Origin: Brevundimonas vesicularis
GTDB lineage: Bacteria; Pseudomonadota; Alphaproteobacteria; Caulobacterales; Caulobacteraceae
Assembly (NCBI RefSeq): GCF_027886425.1
Contig: NZ_CP115671.1
Coordinates: 868,001-932,000, forward strand
Reading direction: 5' to 3'
DNA length: 64,000 nt
Of this stretch, positions 29,130 through 39,192 are shown in pieces. The position numbers and the translations under genes were made by a program. Every line of letters begins with the position of its first letter. Within the stretch, counting starts at the first letter, position 1. The notes beneath the pieces were generated by a model. It saw only the letters and a program-made list of their open reading frames with translations, was not told the DNA's origin and did not search any database.

Positions 29130-29204
29130 GGATGCGTAGCTCAGCGGGAGAGCACCTCGTTGACATCGAGGGGGTCACAGGTTCAATCCCTGTCGCGTCC
29201 ACCA
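29130..29204 (+). tRNA. tRNA-Val (anticodon GAC)
   Basis: A 75-base cloverleaf: acceptor GGATGCG pairs with CGCGTCC, D-arm GCTC/GAGC, anticodon stem CCTCG/CGAGG with loop TTGACAT (anticodon GAC at 29162-29164), T-arm ACAGG/CCTGT with TTCAATC, and encoded CCA. A T-rich stretch directly follows and probably ends transcription. Confidence 0.97.
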
Positions 29205-29256
29205 TTTCCTTTTCTTTTCAGATCAGTCGCCATCAGTCCTGGCTGGTGTTCGCGCG

Positions 29257-30021
29257 CTAGAGCAGCCGTGCCTGATCCGACGTCCGGACGGCCGTGTCCG
29301 TCATCAGGCCGCGGCGGCGAAGCTCGGTCGCGGCGGTGAAGGCGATGTCAATGTCGCGTCCCGACGCCAGGATTTGAAGCCGATCGGCATCCACCGCGCT
29401 CCACGGCTTGCCGCGTTCAGGCCCGGCGGGCACGCGGGGCAGCAGCCCCGGTTCGCGGCTCCACGTCAGTAGCTGCTCGACGGTCGTCTGGTTCAGCATG
29501 TCGCGCAGATGATGGGCGGTGACATAGGCGTCTGGCAGGGCGCGATGCGCCGGCAGGCCCAACTCATGCACCAATCCCTCGGGCCGGCGCAGATAGCGCA
29601 GCATCTGGTTGGAGAAGCGCGGCAGGTCGGGCCACAGCCGCAGGGCGCATTTCCAGGTGCAGATCCACCTTGCGCCGCCTGACAGGGCAGGGGTGCAGTA
29701 CCGCTGCTCGAAGCTGGCCCGGTGAGCCGCCAAGGCGATCACGCCCGCCTCGGGACGAAGGATGAGCGGGGCGACGGCCTTCCAATAGCCGGCGTCTTGA
29801 ACCCACTCGTCCAGAATGTGGTGGATCGCCATGGTGTCGGGCGAAATCGGCCGACCGGGATTTACGAAACGGGCGCCACGCGTCGCATCCAGACGCCATG
29901 GGCCGGCCCCGTCACGCACCACGTCCTGCCAGCCGATCTCGCAGACGTCCTGAGGGCCGGATCCGGCCGTCTCCAGATCGATGACGCGGATGCGTTGGGG
30001 GGATGGCGTGAAGTCGGTCAG
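29257..30021 (-). CDS. 3'-5' exonuclease (DnaQ/ExoX-like), likely CTG start
   Basis: 254 residues if begun at the CTG at 30021. The only usual start in frame is GTG at 29922, which would remove the catalytic Exo I motif; the sequence just upstream reads IRVIDLETAGSGPQDVCEIGW, with the D-x-E of DnaQ-fold nucleases. Exo II is the HRASFE region and Exo III is HRALPDAYVTAH. The frame is closed by a stop at 30109-30111 and holds no ATG, GTG or TTG before 29922; CTG at 30021 has GAGGA four bases upstream and gives MTDFTPSPQRIRVIDLETAG. Role probably DNA repair or nucleic-acid turnover; partner unknown. Confidence 0.75.
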   Translation of the reverse strand: MTDFTPSPQRIRVIDLETAGSGPQDVCEIGWQDVVRDGAGPWRLDATRGARFVNPGRPISPDTMAIHHILDEWVQDAGYWKAVAPLILRPEAGVIALAAHRASFEQRYCTPALSGGARWICTWKCALRLWPDLPRFSNQMLRYLRRPEGLVHELGLPAHRALPDAYVTAHHLRDMLNQTTVEQLLTWSREPGLLPRVPAGPERGKPWSAVDADRLQILASGRDIDIAFTAATELRRRGLMTDTAVRTSDQARLL

Positions 30022-30108
30022 GGCGTCCTCGGCGTGGCTTTCACACCTGACAACGCCTGGGGCGCCGGATTCGGTCCGGCGCCTGGAAAGACCGCCGACG
30101 GCGCGTCG

Positions 30109-30330
30109 TCAGTTCGGCAAGTGCACCGACCCGTGCGGCATGACGGTCATCACGGCCCACAGACCGACCAGCACCACGGGCGAGGCGATCAGCGCCCGCC
30201 GACAGCGATGCGCCAGATAAAGAGCCTCGCCGATCACGATCGACACCAGCATTCGCGTTTCCCCCGAAACGATAAGCGACACTTCTATGACGTCGCCGAC
30301 AGACGTGTCCCTCAATGAGACGAAATCCAT
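30109..30330 (-). CDS. Small hypothetical membrane protein
   Basis: Up to 73 residues. One clear membrane helix, ALIASPVVLVGLWAVMTVMP, near the C-terminus. The ATG at 30330 has no good ribosome-binding site; an internal ATG at 30252, preceded by GGGGGA eight bases upstream, would give a 47-residue protein starting MLVSIVIGEALYLAHRCRRA. It fills an otherwise empty gap upstream of the exonuclease on the same strand. It overlaps nothing, but it is short and unrecognised, so its reality is uncertain. Confidence 0.4.
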   Translation of the reverse strand: MDFVSLRDTSVGDVIEVSLIVSGETRMLVSIVIGEALYLAHRCRRALIASPVVLVGLWAVMTVMPHGSVHLPN

Positions 30331-30398
30331 TTCGTCGTAGCCGCTTCGCCGGCCGCGTGGTCGCTGGACGTGCGACCAGGAATGCGCAATCTCGCGGC

Positions 30399-31052
30399 AT
30401 GGGATCTGTCGCGCGCCTGTTCCGTCTGCATTTGTCGCTATGGCTCGGGCTGCTGGTCATGGCGGCCGTCGCGGCGCTGGCGCCGGCCAGCGTCGGATGG
30501 CCGATGCGACTGGCGGCCGGCTGGGACGCGGGCGTGGCGACCTTTCTCGTTGCCACCTTTGTGCGGATCTTCCGCGCGCGTTCTCAGGAGGCGATGCGGC
30601 GTCGCGCGGCGGAACTGGATCAGCCGGGCGTTATGGTCCTGCCGCTCAGCATGGCGGCGGCCGTGGCCAGCGTCGTGGTCCTCGTCCTCGCCATGGTGGC
30701 CAGCGACGGCAAGCCGACCGTCGGGCAGGCGGTCTTTTCAGTGTGCACCGTCGGCCTGTCGTGGCTGTACGTGCACATCATCTTCGCCCTGCATTACGCC
30801 CACGGCTTCTACGCCCCAAGTGACGACGGCAAGGGCGATCAGGGCGGGCTGATCTTTCCGGGTGAGGATGACGCGGACTACTGGGATTTTCTACACTTCG
30901 CCCTGATCATCGGCGTGGCGAACCAGACGGCCGACGTGCAGATCTCTAGCCGCAAGCTGCGCGGTCTGGCGACGTTTCACAGCCTGATCGCCTGGTTCTT
31001 CAACGCCGTTATCCTGGCGCTGACGGTCAATCTGGCCGCCACGCTGCTTTAG
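30399..31052 (+). CDS. DUF1345 family membrane protein
   Basis: 217 residues from the ATG at 30399, where the membrane protein begins (MGSVARLFRLHLSLWLGLLVMAAVAALAP); the open frame back to 30315 has only basic residues. Five or so helices; SWLYVHIIFALHYAHGFY and the C-terminal DYWDFLHFALIIGVANQTADVQISSRKLRGLATFHSLIAWFFNAVILAL are the DUF1345 signature. Function unknown. Confidence 0.88.
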   Translation: MGSVARLFRLHLSLWLGLLVMAAVAALAPASVGWPMRLAAGWDAGVATFLVATFVRIFRARSQEAMRRRAAELDQPGVMVLPLSMAAAVASVVVLVLAMVASDGKPTVGQAVFSVCTVGLSWLYVHIIFALHYAHGFYAPSDDGKGDQGGLIFPGEDDADYWDFLHFALIIGVANQTADVQISSRKLRGLATFHSLIAWFFNAVILALTVNLAATLL

Positions 31053-31070
31053 GCACGCGGAGCCGTTCGG

Positions 31071-31322
31071 TCAGAGATCGACCGGGCGACCGGATTCTTC
31101 TTCTTCAAGCGTGACGGCGACATCGGCGTTGGCCGACAGGCGCACCTTGTCGCCCTCGACGCCGGCGACGAAACCGTTCTCGATATAGTGGTGGTGATCG
31201 GCGTGGGCGCCGGTGTTCTCGCGGCGCGTCAGCTTGATCCGGTCGCTCTCCACCCGGTCCACGACGCCGACGTGCACGCCGTCGGCTCCGATGACTTCCA
31301 TGCCTTCCTTGATCTCGCTCAT
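31071..31322 (-). CDS. DUF2171 domain protein
   Basis: 83 residues starting MSEIKEGMEVIGADGVHVGVVDRVESDRIKLTRRE, then HHHYIENGFVAGVEGDKVRLSANADVAV. This PRC-barrel-like DUF2171 pattern is often seen in small soluble stress-associated proteins. The His cluster (residues about 43-45) is notable but unexplained. Convergent with DUF1345. Confidence 0.85.
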   Translation of the reverse strand: MSEIKEGMEVIGADGVHVGVVDRVESDRIKLTRRENTGAHADHHHYIENGFVAGVEGDKVRLSANADVAVTLEEEESGRPVDL

Positions 31323-31499
31323 CGCTGTTTTTCCTCGCTGAACATCGTCTCGATAGCGGAGCGCCGCCGACCGACATTTCGTTCCCGAGGCGCTGGGACG
31401 GCGAGCATGCTTGTTCGCGGCCCCGCCGACTGGCAAGGCTTTGGGACAGTGTTCAGCACAAGCCGGCTGAGGAGCGCGAGCGACAGGGATGCCGTTGAC

Positions 31500-32576
31500 T
31501 TGATCGAACAGTATGGATGGTCCGAGGTCTGGGCGACGGCATTTGCGCCGCATGCCCATGCCGGTCACACGCCGGGCCGCGTCATCCTCCAGCATCGCAA
31601 CGGCTATCTGGTCGTCACGGATGCGGGCGAGCTTCAGGCCAAGGCGTCCGGCCGACTGCGGCACGAAGCCCAGGAGACTGGGCCCCCTGCGGTGGGCGAC
31701 TGGGTGGCTCTGTCGCCGAACCCTCAGGACGGCGCCGCCACCATCCACGCCGTCCTGCCTCGCCGCACGGCCTTCGTGCGGCGGGCGGCCGACAGCGTGC
31801 GTCGAACCCAGATCCTGGCGGCCAATATCGACGTGGCCTTTGTCGTCACCTCGATGAATGCGGATCTGAATCCGCGCCGGATACAGCGTTTCCTGGCTGC
31901 CGCGATGGACAGCGGAGCGCGGCCTGTTCTCGTTCTGACGAAGTCGGATCTCAGCGCCGACCCCCAAGCCGAGCTCGCTCAGGTGGCGGCGCTGGAGGCG
32001 CAGACACTGGTCTTGACCGTCTCGGCGCGCGAAGGCGTTGGCCTGGAGGCGCTGCGTCTTCAGGTGAAGCCGGGCGAGACCTGTGTCCTGATCGGCTCGT
32101 CGGGTGTCGGCAAGTCCACCCTGGTCAACGCCTTCCTGAACGAGGATCGGATGGCGACCCAGGCGATCCGCGCATCCGACGACCAGGGACGGCATACAAC
32201 CAGCCATCGCCAGGTGATCCCGCTGCCCGGCGGCGGTCTCATCATCGACACGCCCGGCATCCGCGAAGTGGGCCTGATCGACGCCGAAGAGGGTGTGGAA
32301 GCGGTCTTCGACGATATCGAACACCTGATGCAGGAGTGCCGCTTCACCAACTGCGGCCATGTGAGCGAGCCGGGATGCGCTGTCCAGGCGGCCCTGGCGG
32401 ACGGCACGCTGGAGGGACCGCGCTGGGCGCATTTCCAGAAGCTGAAGTCGGAACTGGCGGCCGCAGGGGACAAGGCGGAACGGATCGCCAAGGCTGCGGA
32501 ACGCCGGCGGCTGGGCGGCTTGCAGAAGGTCTATCGCGCGACGAAGCGCAACGATCGGGGCGGGGCCGATCGATAG
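31500..32576 (+). CDS. rsgA: RsgA, ribosome small-subunit-dependent GTPase
   Basis: About 358 residues from a TTG at 31500 with CAGGGA nine bases upstream; this makes the chain begin LIEQYGWSEVW like family members. An ATG at 31407 is an alternative that adds 31 residues without family similarity. An OB-fold domain comes first, then a circularly permuted GTPase (G4 TKSD before G1 GSSGVGKST at about residue 199 and G3 DTPG), then the zinc motif ECRFTNCGHVSEPGC. It helps late maturation of the 30S subunit. Confidence 0.92.
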   Translation: MIEQYGWSEVWATAFAPHAHAGHTPGRVILQHRNGYLVVTDAGELQAKASGRLRHEAQETGPPAVGDWVALSPNPQDGAATIHAVLPRRTAFVRRAADSVRRTQILAANIDVAFVVTSMNADLNPRRIQRFLAAAMDSGARPVLVLTKSDLSADPQAELAQVAALEAQTLVLTVSAREGVGLEALRLQVKPGETCVLIGSSGVGKSTLVNAFLNEDRMATQAIRASDDQGRHTTSHRQVIPLPGGGLIIDTPGIREVGLIDAEEGVEAVFDDIEHLMQECRFTNCGHVSEPGCAVQAALADGTLEGPRWAHFQKLKSELAAAGDKAERIAKAAERRRLGGLQKVYRATKRNDRGGADR

Positions 32577-32656
32577 CGTCGATGGCGCAACCGAATTTCG
32601 ACGTGTTGCGGGGCCAAACGGGCTAGGTGAAGTCCTTAGACTTAAGAAAGATCACC

Positions 32657-32980
32657 ATGTCCGCATTCACCATCGTCACCACCAGCGCCGTTCAGGGCAG
32701 CGAGGCCGCAGAGGTCAACACGCTGACCGACGACTTTTCCGACGCCAGCGAGGCGGTGGGCTATGCACGGCGCATGGCCGACGAGATGATCGACATGGCC
32801 GATCAGCTGCTGCTGGATTTCGATTACAGCAACGTCGGCGTCTATGAGGGCGACCTGCTGGACGAAGACGTCACCCCGGATCACCCCGCCCTGATCGGCG
32901 TCTGGGTGCTGGATGAAGAAGGCTCGGCCTTCGTGCCGGCCGAAGAGTTCCGCCAAGGATCGACCGAAGTCGAGAACTGA
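32657..32980 (+). CDS. Hypothetical acidic protein
   Basis: 107 residues from the ATG at 32657, with AAGAAAG just upstream. Very acidic, beginning MSAFTIVTTSAVQGSEAAEVNTLTDDFSDASEAVGYARRMADEM; no signal, membrane helix or Cys. I do not recognise a family. It lies 80 bp downstream of rsgA on the same strand and may be co-transcribed. Confidence 0.65.
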   Translation: MSAFTIVTTSAVQGSEAAEVNTLTDDFSDASEAVGYARRMADEMIDMADQLLLDFDYSNVGVYEGDLLDEDVTPDHPALIGVWVLDEEGSAFVPAEEFRQGSTEVEN

Positions 32981-33132
32981 TCGGCGGCTATCGCGGCGGG
33001 AGGTTCGGATCGAGCCGCCTGCCGCATCGGTCATCGGACGAGAGACGGGCACCGACTGGCGACTTCTGCGGATCGAAATGTGGGGGAGGATGGCCGTCCC
33101 TCCGAACACCTTGCGGTGCTCGGAGGCGACGA

Positions 33133-33208
<76 letters not shown>

Positions 33209-33311
33209 GGACCTGTCGGTCTGGATCGCCCGGTTCATCTTTCGATGGCCCCCGGCGAGGCGGCGGAAACTAGGTCAGGCTTTTTCTGCGATCAAGCCCG
33301 TTTCGAGATTT

Positions 33312-33340
33312 ATTTTCACCGCGTTCCCAAGGGTGAAAAT
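33312..33340. promoter_or_regulatory. 9-bp inverted repeat in the tRNA-Ala upstream gap
   Basis: ATTTTCACC (33312-33320) and GGTGAAAAT (33332-33340) are perfect inverted repeats with eleven bases between. The 290-bp gap between tRNA-Ala and the TIGR02300 gene holds no other feature I can support. No T-run follows on either strand, so an operator is likelier than a terminator. Confidence 0.4.
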
Positions 33341-33498
33341 ACGCAGGTTTTTCAAACCGAAAGATGTGAAAGGCCTGCTGTCCCGCCGCGTCTCCCTAAC
33401 GGGAAATGCGGCGGGTGCAACAAGAATCTGAGCCAGATCGCGAGAAGCCCACAGCAAGTCGGGCCTCAAGTCGCGCGAAGCGCGATAGACCCAAGAAA

Positions 33499-33960
33499 TT
33501 AGTCGTCGTCGCGCGACGGCTTGGCGATCTCGTCGTCGATCGAGTCGTCGTCTTCGTCTTCGATGAACGGCACGGAGTCGTCATCGTCGTCGGCCAGCAG
33601 ATCGTCGTCGCCGTCGGTCGAGCCCATGCCGGCTTCTTCCGAGGCGTCAGCCGGGGAGTCCTCGTCCTCGTCGTCCGGCGTGAGGATCGGCTCGTGGCCT
33701 TCCTCGTCGATTTCCGGCGTCTTGACGTCGTCTTCCTCGTCCTCGTCGCCGTCGACCTTCTTGTCCTTGACCTGATCTTCCGTGTCCTCATCGTCGGACG
33801 GATAGCCGGGACGGGCGCGGCGGCTGCGCAGCTTCATCGCCTCTTCGGGATCGAAGTCGGTTCCGCATTTGGGGCAGTGTGCGGGGCGACGGTTCAGGTC
33901 GTAAAACTTCGCCTGGCAGTTGGGGCAGACCTGTTTGGCGCCCAGTTCGGGATTGGCCAC
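33499..33960 (-). CDS. TIGR02300 / FYDLN acidic domain protein
   Basis: 153 residues. MANPELGAKQVCPNCQAKFYDLNRRPAHCPKCGTDF is a zinc-ribbon-like CxxC...CxxC head containing the FYDLN signature; the rest is an extended acidic Asp/Glu tail. The family is typical of alphaproteobacteria and commonly sits next to aroA. Function unknown. Divergent from aroA. Confidence 0.92.
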   Translation of the reverse strand: MANPELGAKQVCPNCQAKFYDLNRRPAHCPKCGTDFDPEEAMKLRSRRARPGYPSDDEDTEDQVKDKKVDGDEDEEDDVKTPEIDEEGHEPILTPDDEDEDSPADASEEAGMGSTDGDDDLLADDDDDSVPFIEDEDDDSIDDEIAKPSRDDD

Positions 33961-34085
33961 GTTTGGATGCTTTCAACGGGTTGAATTCGGGGCGGTCCCT
34001 TGCCACCCCTTTGACCCGCTGTCAAAAGCTGTCTTTCGCGCCGCCCGCGCGGCCCTTCGCACAATACAGCCTGAAGCGGGTGATC

Positions 34086-35405
34086 ATGCCGTCCCAACTG
34101 ACTTCGCGCCGCGCATCCGCCCTGACCGGAAAGGTCCGCGCGCCGGGCGACAAGTCGATGTCTCACCGATCAATGATCCTGGGCGGAATGGCGTCGGGCG
34201 TGACCGAGGTCGAAGGTCTCCTGGAAGGCGACGACGTCCTGGCCACCGCCCGCGCGGTCGAAGCCTTCGGCGCCAAGGTCGAGCGGACCGGCGACGGCAG
34301 ATGGCGGGTCGAGGGGGCGGGGGGCTTTAAGACGCCGGCTTCGGTGATCGACTGCGGCAACGCCGGAACCGGGGTGCGCCTGCTGATGGGCGCGGCGGCC
34401 GGCTATCCGCTGACGGCGACCTTCGATGGCGACGGCTCGCTGAGAAAGCGGCCGATGAAGCGGGTCACGGGACCCTTGGCGGACATGGGTGCGGCATTCG
34501 ACTGGCAGGCGGCCGAGGATCGGCTCCCGGTGGCCCTGACTGGCGGCGCGCTGAAGGCCATCGACTATGTGCAGACGGTGGCCTCGGCCCAGGTGAAGTC
34601 GGCCATCCTACTGGCGGGTCTGAACGCCGAGGGCGTCACCTCGGTGGTCGAGCCGGAAAAGAGCCGCGACCATACCGAGCGCATGCTGCGGGCCTTTGGC
34701 GCCGAGGTGGGCGTCGAGGAGAGGGGCGAGGGCTGGAAGGTGACTCTGAAGGGCGGTCAGGCCCTGACCGGGACCTTCGTCGCCGTGCCGGGCGATCCGT
34801 CCTCTGCCGCCTTCCCCCTGGCGGCCGGTCTGATCGTTCCGGGGTCGGAGGTCACGGTCGAGGGCGTGATGCTGAACCCGCTTCGCACCGGCCTGTTCGA
34901 CACCTGGATCGAGATGGGCGCCGACCTGACCATCACCAACCGGCGTGAGGCCGGGGGCGAAGAGGTCGGCGACATCACCGCCCGTCACTCGTCCCTGAAG
35001 GGCGTGGTCGTGCCCGAGGATCGCGCCGCCTCGATGATCGACGAATATCCGATCCTGGCGGCGACGGCGGCCTTTGCGGACGGCGTCACCGTCATGCGCG
35101 GTGTGGGTGAAATGCGGGTCAAGGAAAGCGACCGGATTTCGCTGATGGTCGAGGGCCTGCGCGCCTGCGGCGTTCAGGTCGAGGAGGAGCCGGAAGGCTT
35201 CATCGTCACCGGCGCCGGCCAGGGCAGGTCGGTGCGTGGCGGTGGCCTGGTCCACACCGCCCACGACCACCGCATCGCCATGAGCCATCTGGTCCTGGGC
35301 CTGGCCGCCGAACAGCCGGTCTCGGTCGACGAGCCTGGGATGATCGCCACCAGCTTCCCCGGCTTCGTCGAGATGATGAACGGCCTGGGCGGGCGTATCG
35401 CGTGA
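34086..35405 (+). CDS. aroA: 3-phosphoshikimate 1-carboxyvinyltransferase (EPSP synthase)
   Basis: 439 residues. VRAPGDKSMSHRSMILGG (PEP/S3P site), GNAGTGVRLLMG, DGDGSLRKRPMKRV, PGDPSSAAFPLAA and the RAASMIDEYPILAATAAFADG active-site stretch are all present. Catalyses the sixth step of the shikimate pathway, joining PEP to shikimate 3-phosphate. First gene of a run aroA, two small membrane proteins, cmk; it overlaps the next start by four bases. Confidence 0.96.
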   Translation: MPSQLTSRRASALTGKVRAPGDKSMSHRSMILGGMASGVTEVEGLLEGDDVLATARAVEAFGAKVERTGDGRWRVEGAGGFKTPASVIDCGNAGTGVRLLMGAAAGYPLTATFDGDGSLRKRPMKRVTGPLADMGAAFDWQAAEDRLPVALTGGALKAIDYVQTVASAQVKSAILLAGLNAEGVTSVVEPEKSRDHTERMLRAFGAEVGVEERGEGWKVTLKGGQALTGTFVAVPGDPSSAAFPLAAGLIVPGSEVTVEGVMLNPLRTGLFDTWIEMGADLTITNRREAGGEEVGDITARHSSLKGVVVPEDRAASMIDEYPILAATAAFADGVTVMRGVGEMRVKESDRISLMVEGLRACGVQVEEEPEGFIVTGAGQGRSVRGGGLVHTAHDHRIAMSHLVLGLAAEQPVSVDEPGMIATSFPGFVEMMNGLGGRIA

Positions 35406-35671
35406 AGCCCGTGCGCGACGTTGTCGGTCGAGGCATCGCGGTCCTCGGTTTTCTGACCTGTCTGGGCGGAGCCGGCTGGACGGCTTGGATCGTCTGGCAA
35501 GGGGTGACGACAGGCCGGGTCTCGGGCAAGCATGGCGCCGTGCATCTCAGGGCCGAGGGCGACGCCTTCTTCTATTCGACCGTGGCGCTGAGCGGCGTCG
35601 CCTGTTTGGTTTGGCTGGGTTTGGCGGCCTTCGCGGTCGTGGTTCTGGCGCGTTGGAAGGCATGGTCGTGA
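35402..35671 (+). CDS. Small membrane protein, translationally coupled to aroA
   Basis: 89 residues with two predicted helices: VVGRGIAVLGFLTCLGGAGWTAWIVWQ and TVALSGVACLVWLGLAAFAVVVLARW. Begins with GTG overlapping the aroA stop (GTGA). No known domain. The same GTGA overlap joins it to the next small gene, so the pair looks like a coupled unit. Confidence 0.65.
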   Translation: MKPVRDVVGRGIAVLGFLTCLGGAGWTAWIVWQGVTTGRVSGKHGAVHLRAEGDAFFYSTVALSGVACLVWLGLAAFAVVVLARWKAWS

Positions 35672-35949
35672 ACCGGCCGGGGCCGTCGGGCTGGATCAAG
35701 CCGATCCTGACGCTGGCGATCGCGATTCTGATCGGCTGGTTCTGCGTGATCGGAGCCCGAGAGATCGTCCAAAGCCTGGATGCCGGGGTGCTGAACAACC
35801 GAAAGGGGCCAGACGTTCTGTTGGCGGACCGACCCCTGCTGTTTTGGAGTGTGGTCTGCTTCTATGTGGCGTCGGTTGCGGCCGGGGCGGGCCTGGCGGT
35901 CCTGCTGGCCGGCCTTGCAATTCGTGATTTGGTCGGACGCCGAGACTGA
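35668..35949 (+). CDS. Small membrane protein
   Basis: About 93 residues from the GTG at 35668 (an ATG at 35662 is also in frame). Two helices: PILTLAIAILIGWFCVIGAREIV and LLFWSVVCFYVASVAAGAGLAVLLAGLAI, with a 30-residue loop between. Unrecognised; resembles its upstream neighbour in architecture rather than sequence. Confidence 0.6.
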   Translation: MNRPGPSGWIKPILTLAIAILIGWFCVIGAREIVQSLDAGVLNNRKGPDVLLADRPLLFWSVVCFYVASVAAGAGLAVLLAGLAIRDLVGRRD

Positions 35950-36049
35950 GGCCTGCGGCTGGATTGGTCGGGCGATCCTCGCTATCAGGTTCGGCCTCCC
36001 GTGCGTTTGGGATCGAGATTGAAATGCGCCACGCGCTGCGGAGACCTGC

Positions 36050-36694
36050 TTGACCCTGATCATCGCCGTCGACGGACCGGCCGCCTCTGGCAAGGGGACC
36101 ATCGCCGCGCGTCTGGCCCAGACCTATGGTCTGCCGCATCTGGATACGGGGCTGCTGTACCGGGCCGTGGGCGCAAAGGTTCTGGCGGACGGCGGATCGC
36201 TGGATGACGAAGCCGCAGCGACGCAGGCGGCGCGGGGCCTCGACGCGGCGGGTCTGTCGGACGATCCGCGCCTGACGACAGGTGAGGCGGGCGAGGCCGC
36301 CAGCCGTGTCGCCAGCTTCGCCGGCGTGCGAGCGGCTCTGCTGGAACTGCAGCAGGCGTTCGCGGCCCAGGCGGGCGGCGCGGTTCTCGACGGACGCGAC
36401 ATCGGCACGGTGATTGCGCCGAACGCTCAGGCCAAATTGTTCGTCACCGCGACGCCCGAGGTGCGGGCCACGCGCCGCTGGAAGCAGCTGACGGCGCGCG
36501 GTTCGGACATCGCCTTTGACGCCATGCTGGCCGACATCCAGCGCCGCGACGAGCGCGACGCCGGGCGCGGGGCGGCCCCGATGGTCCAGGCCGACGACGC
36601 GGTCTTGCTGGATACGACCGATCTGGGTATAGAGGCCGCCTTCGATGCGGCCCGCCGTATCGTCGAGGCGGCGCGCGCGAAACACGGTCTCTGA
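36050..36694 (+). CDS. cmk: Cytidylate kinase
   Basis: 214 residues. The P-loop DGPAASGKGTIAARLA, then LDTGLLYRAVG, LDGRDIGTVIAPNAQAKLFVTA and RRDERDAGRGAAP are cmk signatures. The start is TTG at 36050, with GGAG upstream. Phosphorylates CMP/dCMP. The order cmk-rpsA-ihfB is the conserved proteobacterial arrangement. Confidence 0.94.
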   Translation: MTLIIAVDGPAASGKGTIAARLAQTYGLPHLDTGLLYRAVGAKVLADGGSLDDEAAATQAARGLDAAGLSDDPRLTTGEAGEAASRVASFAGVRAALLELQQAFAAQAGGAVLDGRDIGTVIAPNAQAKLFVTATPEVRATRRWKQLTARGSDIAFDAMLADIQRRDERDAGRGAAPMVQADDAVLLDTTDLGIEAAFDAARRIVEAARAKHGL

Positions 36695-36892
36695 CCCATT
36701 TCGCAAATCCAACGCTCCCACCCTCGGCCTCCGCGGGCGTTTTGATCGTTCTGAACGTTCTCGCATCCCGACGACCTGATTCCACCTTTTCCCATCGCCC
36801 CGCGCGCCGCCTTTCGCTGCGTCAGGGGTCCACCTCGCGCGGGATCGTCCTTCGGTTACGCGCCACAGCCCCACTGGAAACACCAGAGCTTC

Positions 36893-38596
<1,704 letters not shown>

Positions 38597-38604
38597 GGCT
38601 CAAG

Positions 38605-38629
38605 CCGAAGGGCGCATCGCGTCCTTCGG
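38605..38629 (+). other. Hairpin in rpsA 3' region
   Basis: CCGAAGGGCGC (38605-38615) pairs with GCGTCCTTCGG (38619-38629), one G-T pair, three-base loop. No T-run; first of three hairpins. Confidence 0.7.
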
Positions 38630-38645
38630 TCGCCTCGCTCAATCA

Positions 38646-38666
38646 GCAGAGCGCCGCGCGCTCTGC
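38646..38666 (+). other. Second hairpin in rpsA 3' region
   Basis: GCAGAGCGC (38646-38654), loop CGC, GCGCTCTGC (38658-38666): perfect nine-base stem, no T-run. Confidence 0.7.
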
Positions 38667-38683
38667 GATAGCGAAAAGAATGA

Positions 38684-38713
38684 GGGCGGCGGGAGCAATC
38701 CCGTCGCCCTTTT
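38684..38713 (+). terminator. Intrinsic terminator of rpsA
   Basis: GGGCGGCGGGA (38684-38694), GCAA tetraloop, TCCCGTCGCCC (38699-38709), then TTTTCTCT. A strong Rho-independent terminator; the ihfB promoter must lie after it. Confidence 0.88.
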
Positions 38714-38878
38714 CTCTGTCTGGCACACTGCTGTGTGCACTTCCGGACATTTTTCTTGAGAATGGCGCGCATCATTGTCGGATAAGGGCTTTTTACAGAG
38801 CCTGTCGAAGGTTAGGGTGTGGGCTCTGGATCGACGGCGGGCGAAACAGCCCGTCATTCCGAGCTCGCGGGGGCGCAG

Positions 38879-39169
38879 ATGATCAAGTCCGAACTGATCG
38901 AGAAGCTTGCAGCGGAAAATACCCACCTGACCCACGCCGAGGTCGAGCGGCTGGTCAATGTGATCCTCAACACCATGACCTCGGCCCTGTCCGAAGGCGG
39001 CCGGGTCGAGTTGCGCGGTTTCGGCGCCCTGTCTGTGCGGTCGCGCCCGGCGCGCGCGGGTCGCAATCCGCGTACTGGCGAAACCGTCGAAGTGCCTGCC
39101 AAGGCTGTCCCCTTCTTCAAGAGCGGCAAGGAGCTGCGCGAGCGGCTGAACGCCTCGGGCGACGCCTGA
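38879..39169 (+). CDS. ihfB: Integration host factor subunit beta
   Basis: 96 residues from the ATG at 38879. MIKSELIEKLAAENTHLTHAEVERLVNVIL, then VELRGFGALSVRSRPARAGRNPRTGE, the DNA-bending beta-arm with the RNPxTG tip, are typical. Forms a heterodimer with IhfA to bend DNA. Encoded after rpsA as usual, but behind a strong terminator, so it likely has its own promoter. Confidence 0.95.
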   Translation: MIKSELIEKLAAENTHLTHAEVERLVNVILNTMTSALSEGGRVELRGFGALSVRSRPARAGRNPRTGETVEVPAKAVPFFKSGKELRERLNASGDA

Positions 39170-39192
39170 TCTAACTTTCTCAAGGAAATCTC

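Noticed and set aside
33245..33502. 85-codon plus-strand frame
   Set aside because: Spans the inverted repeat, poor codon pattern, no ribosome-binding site and no family.
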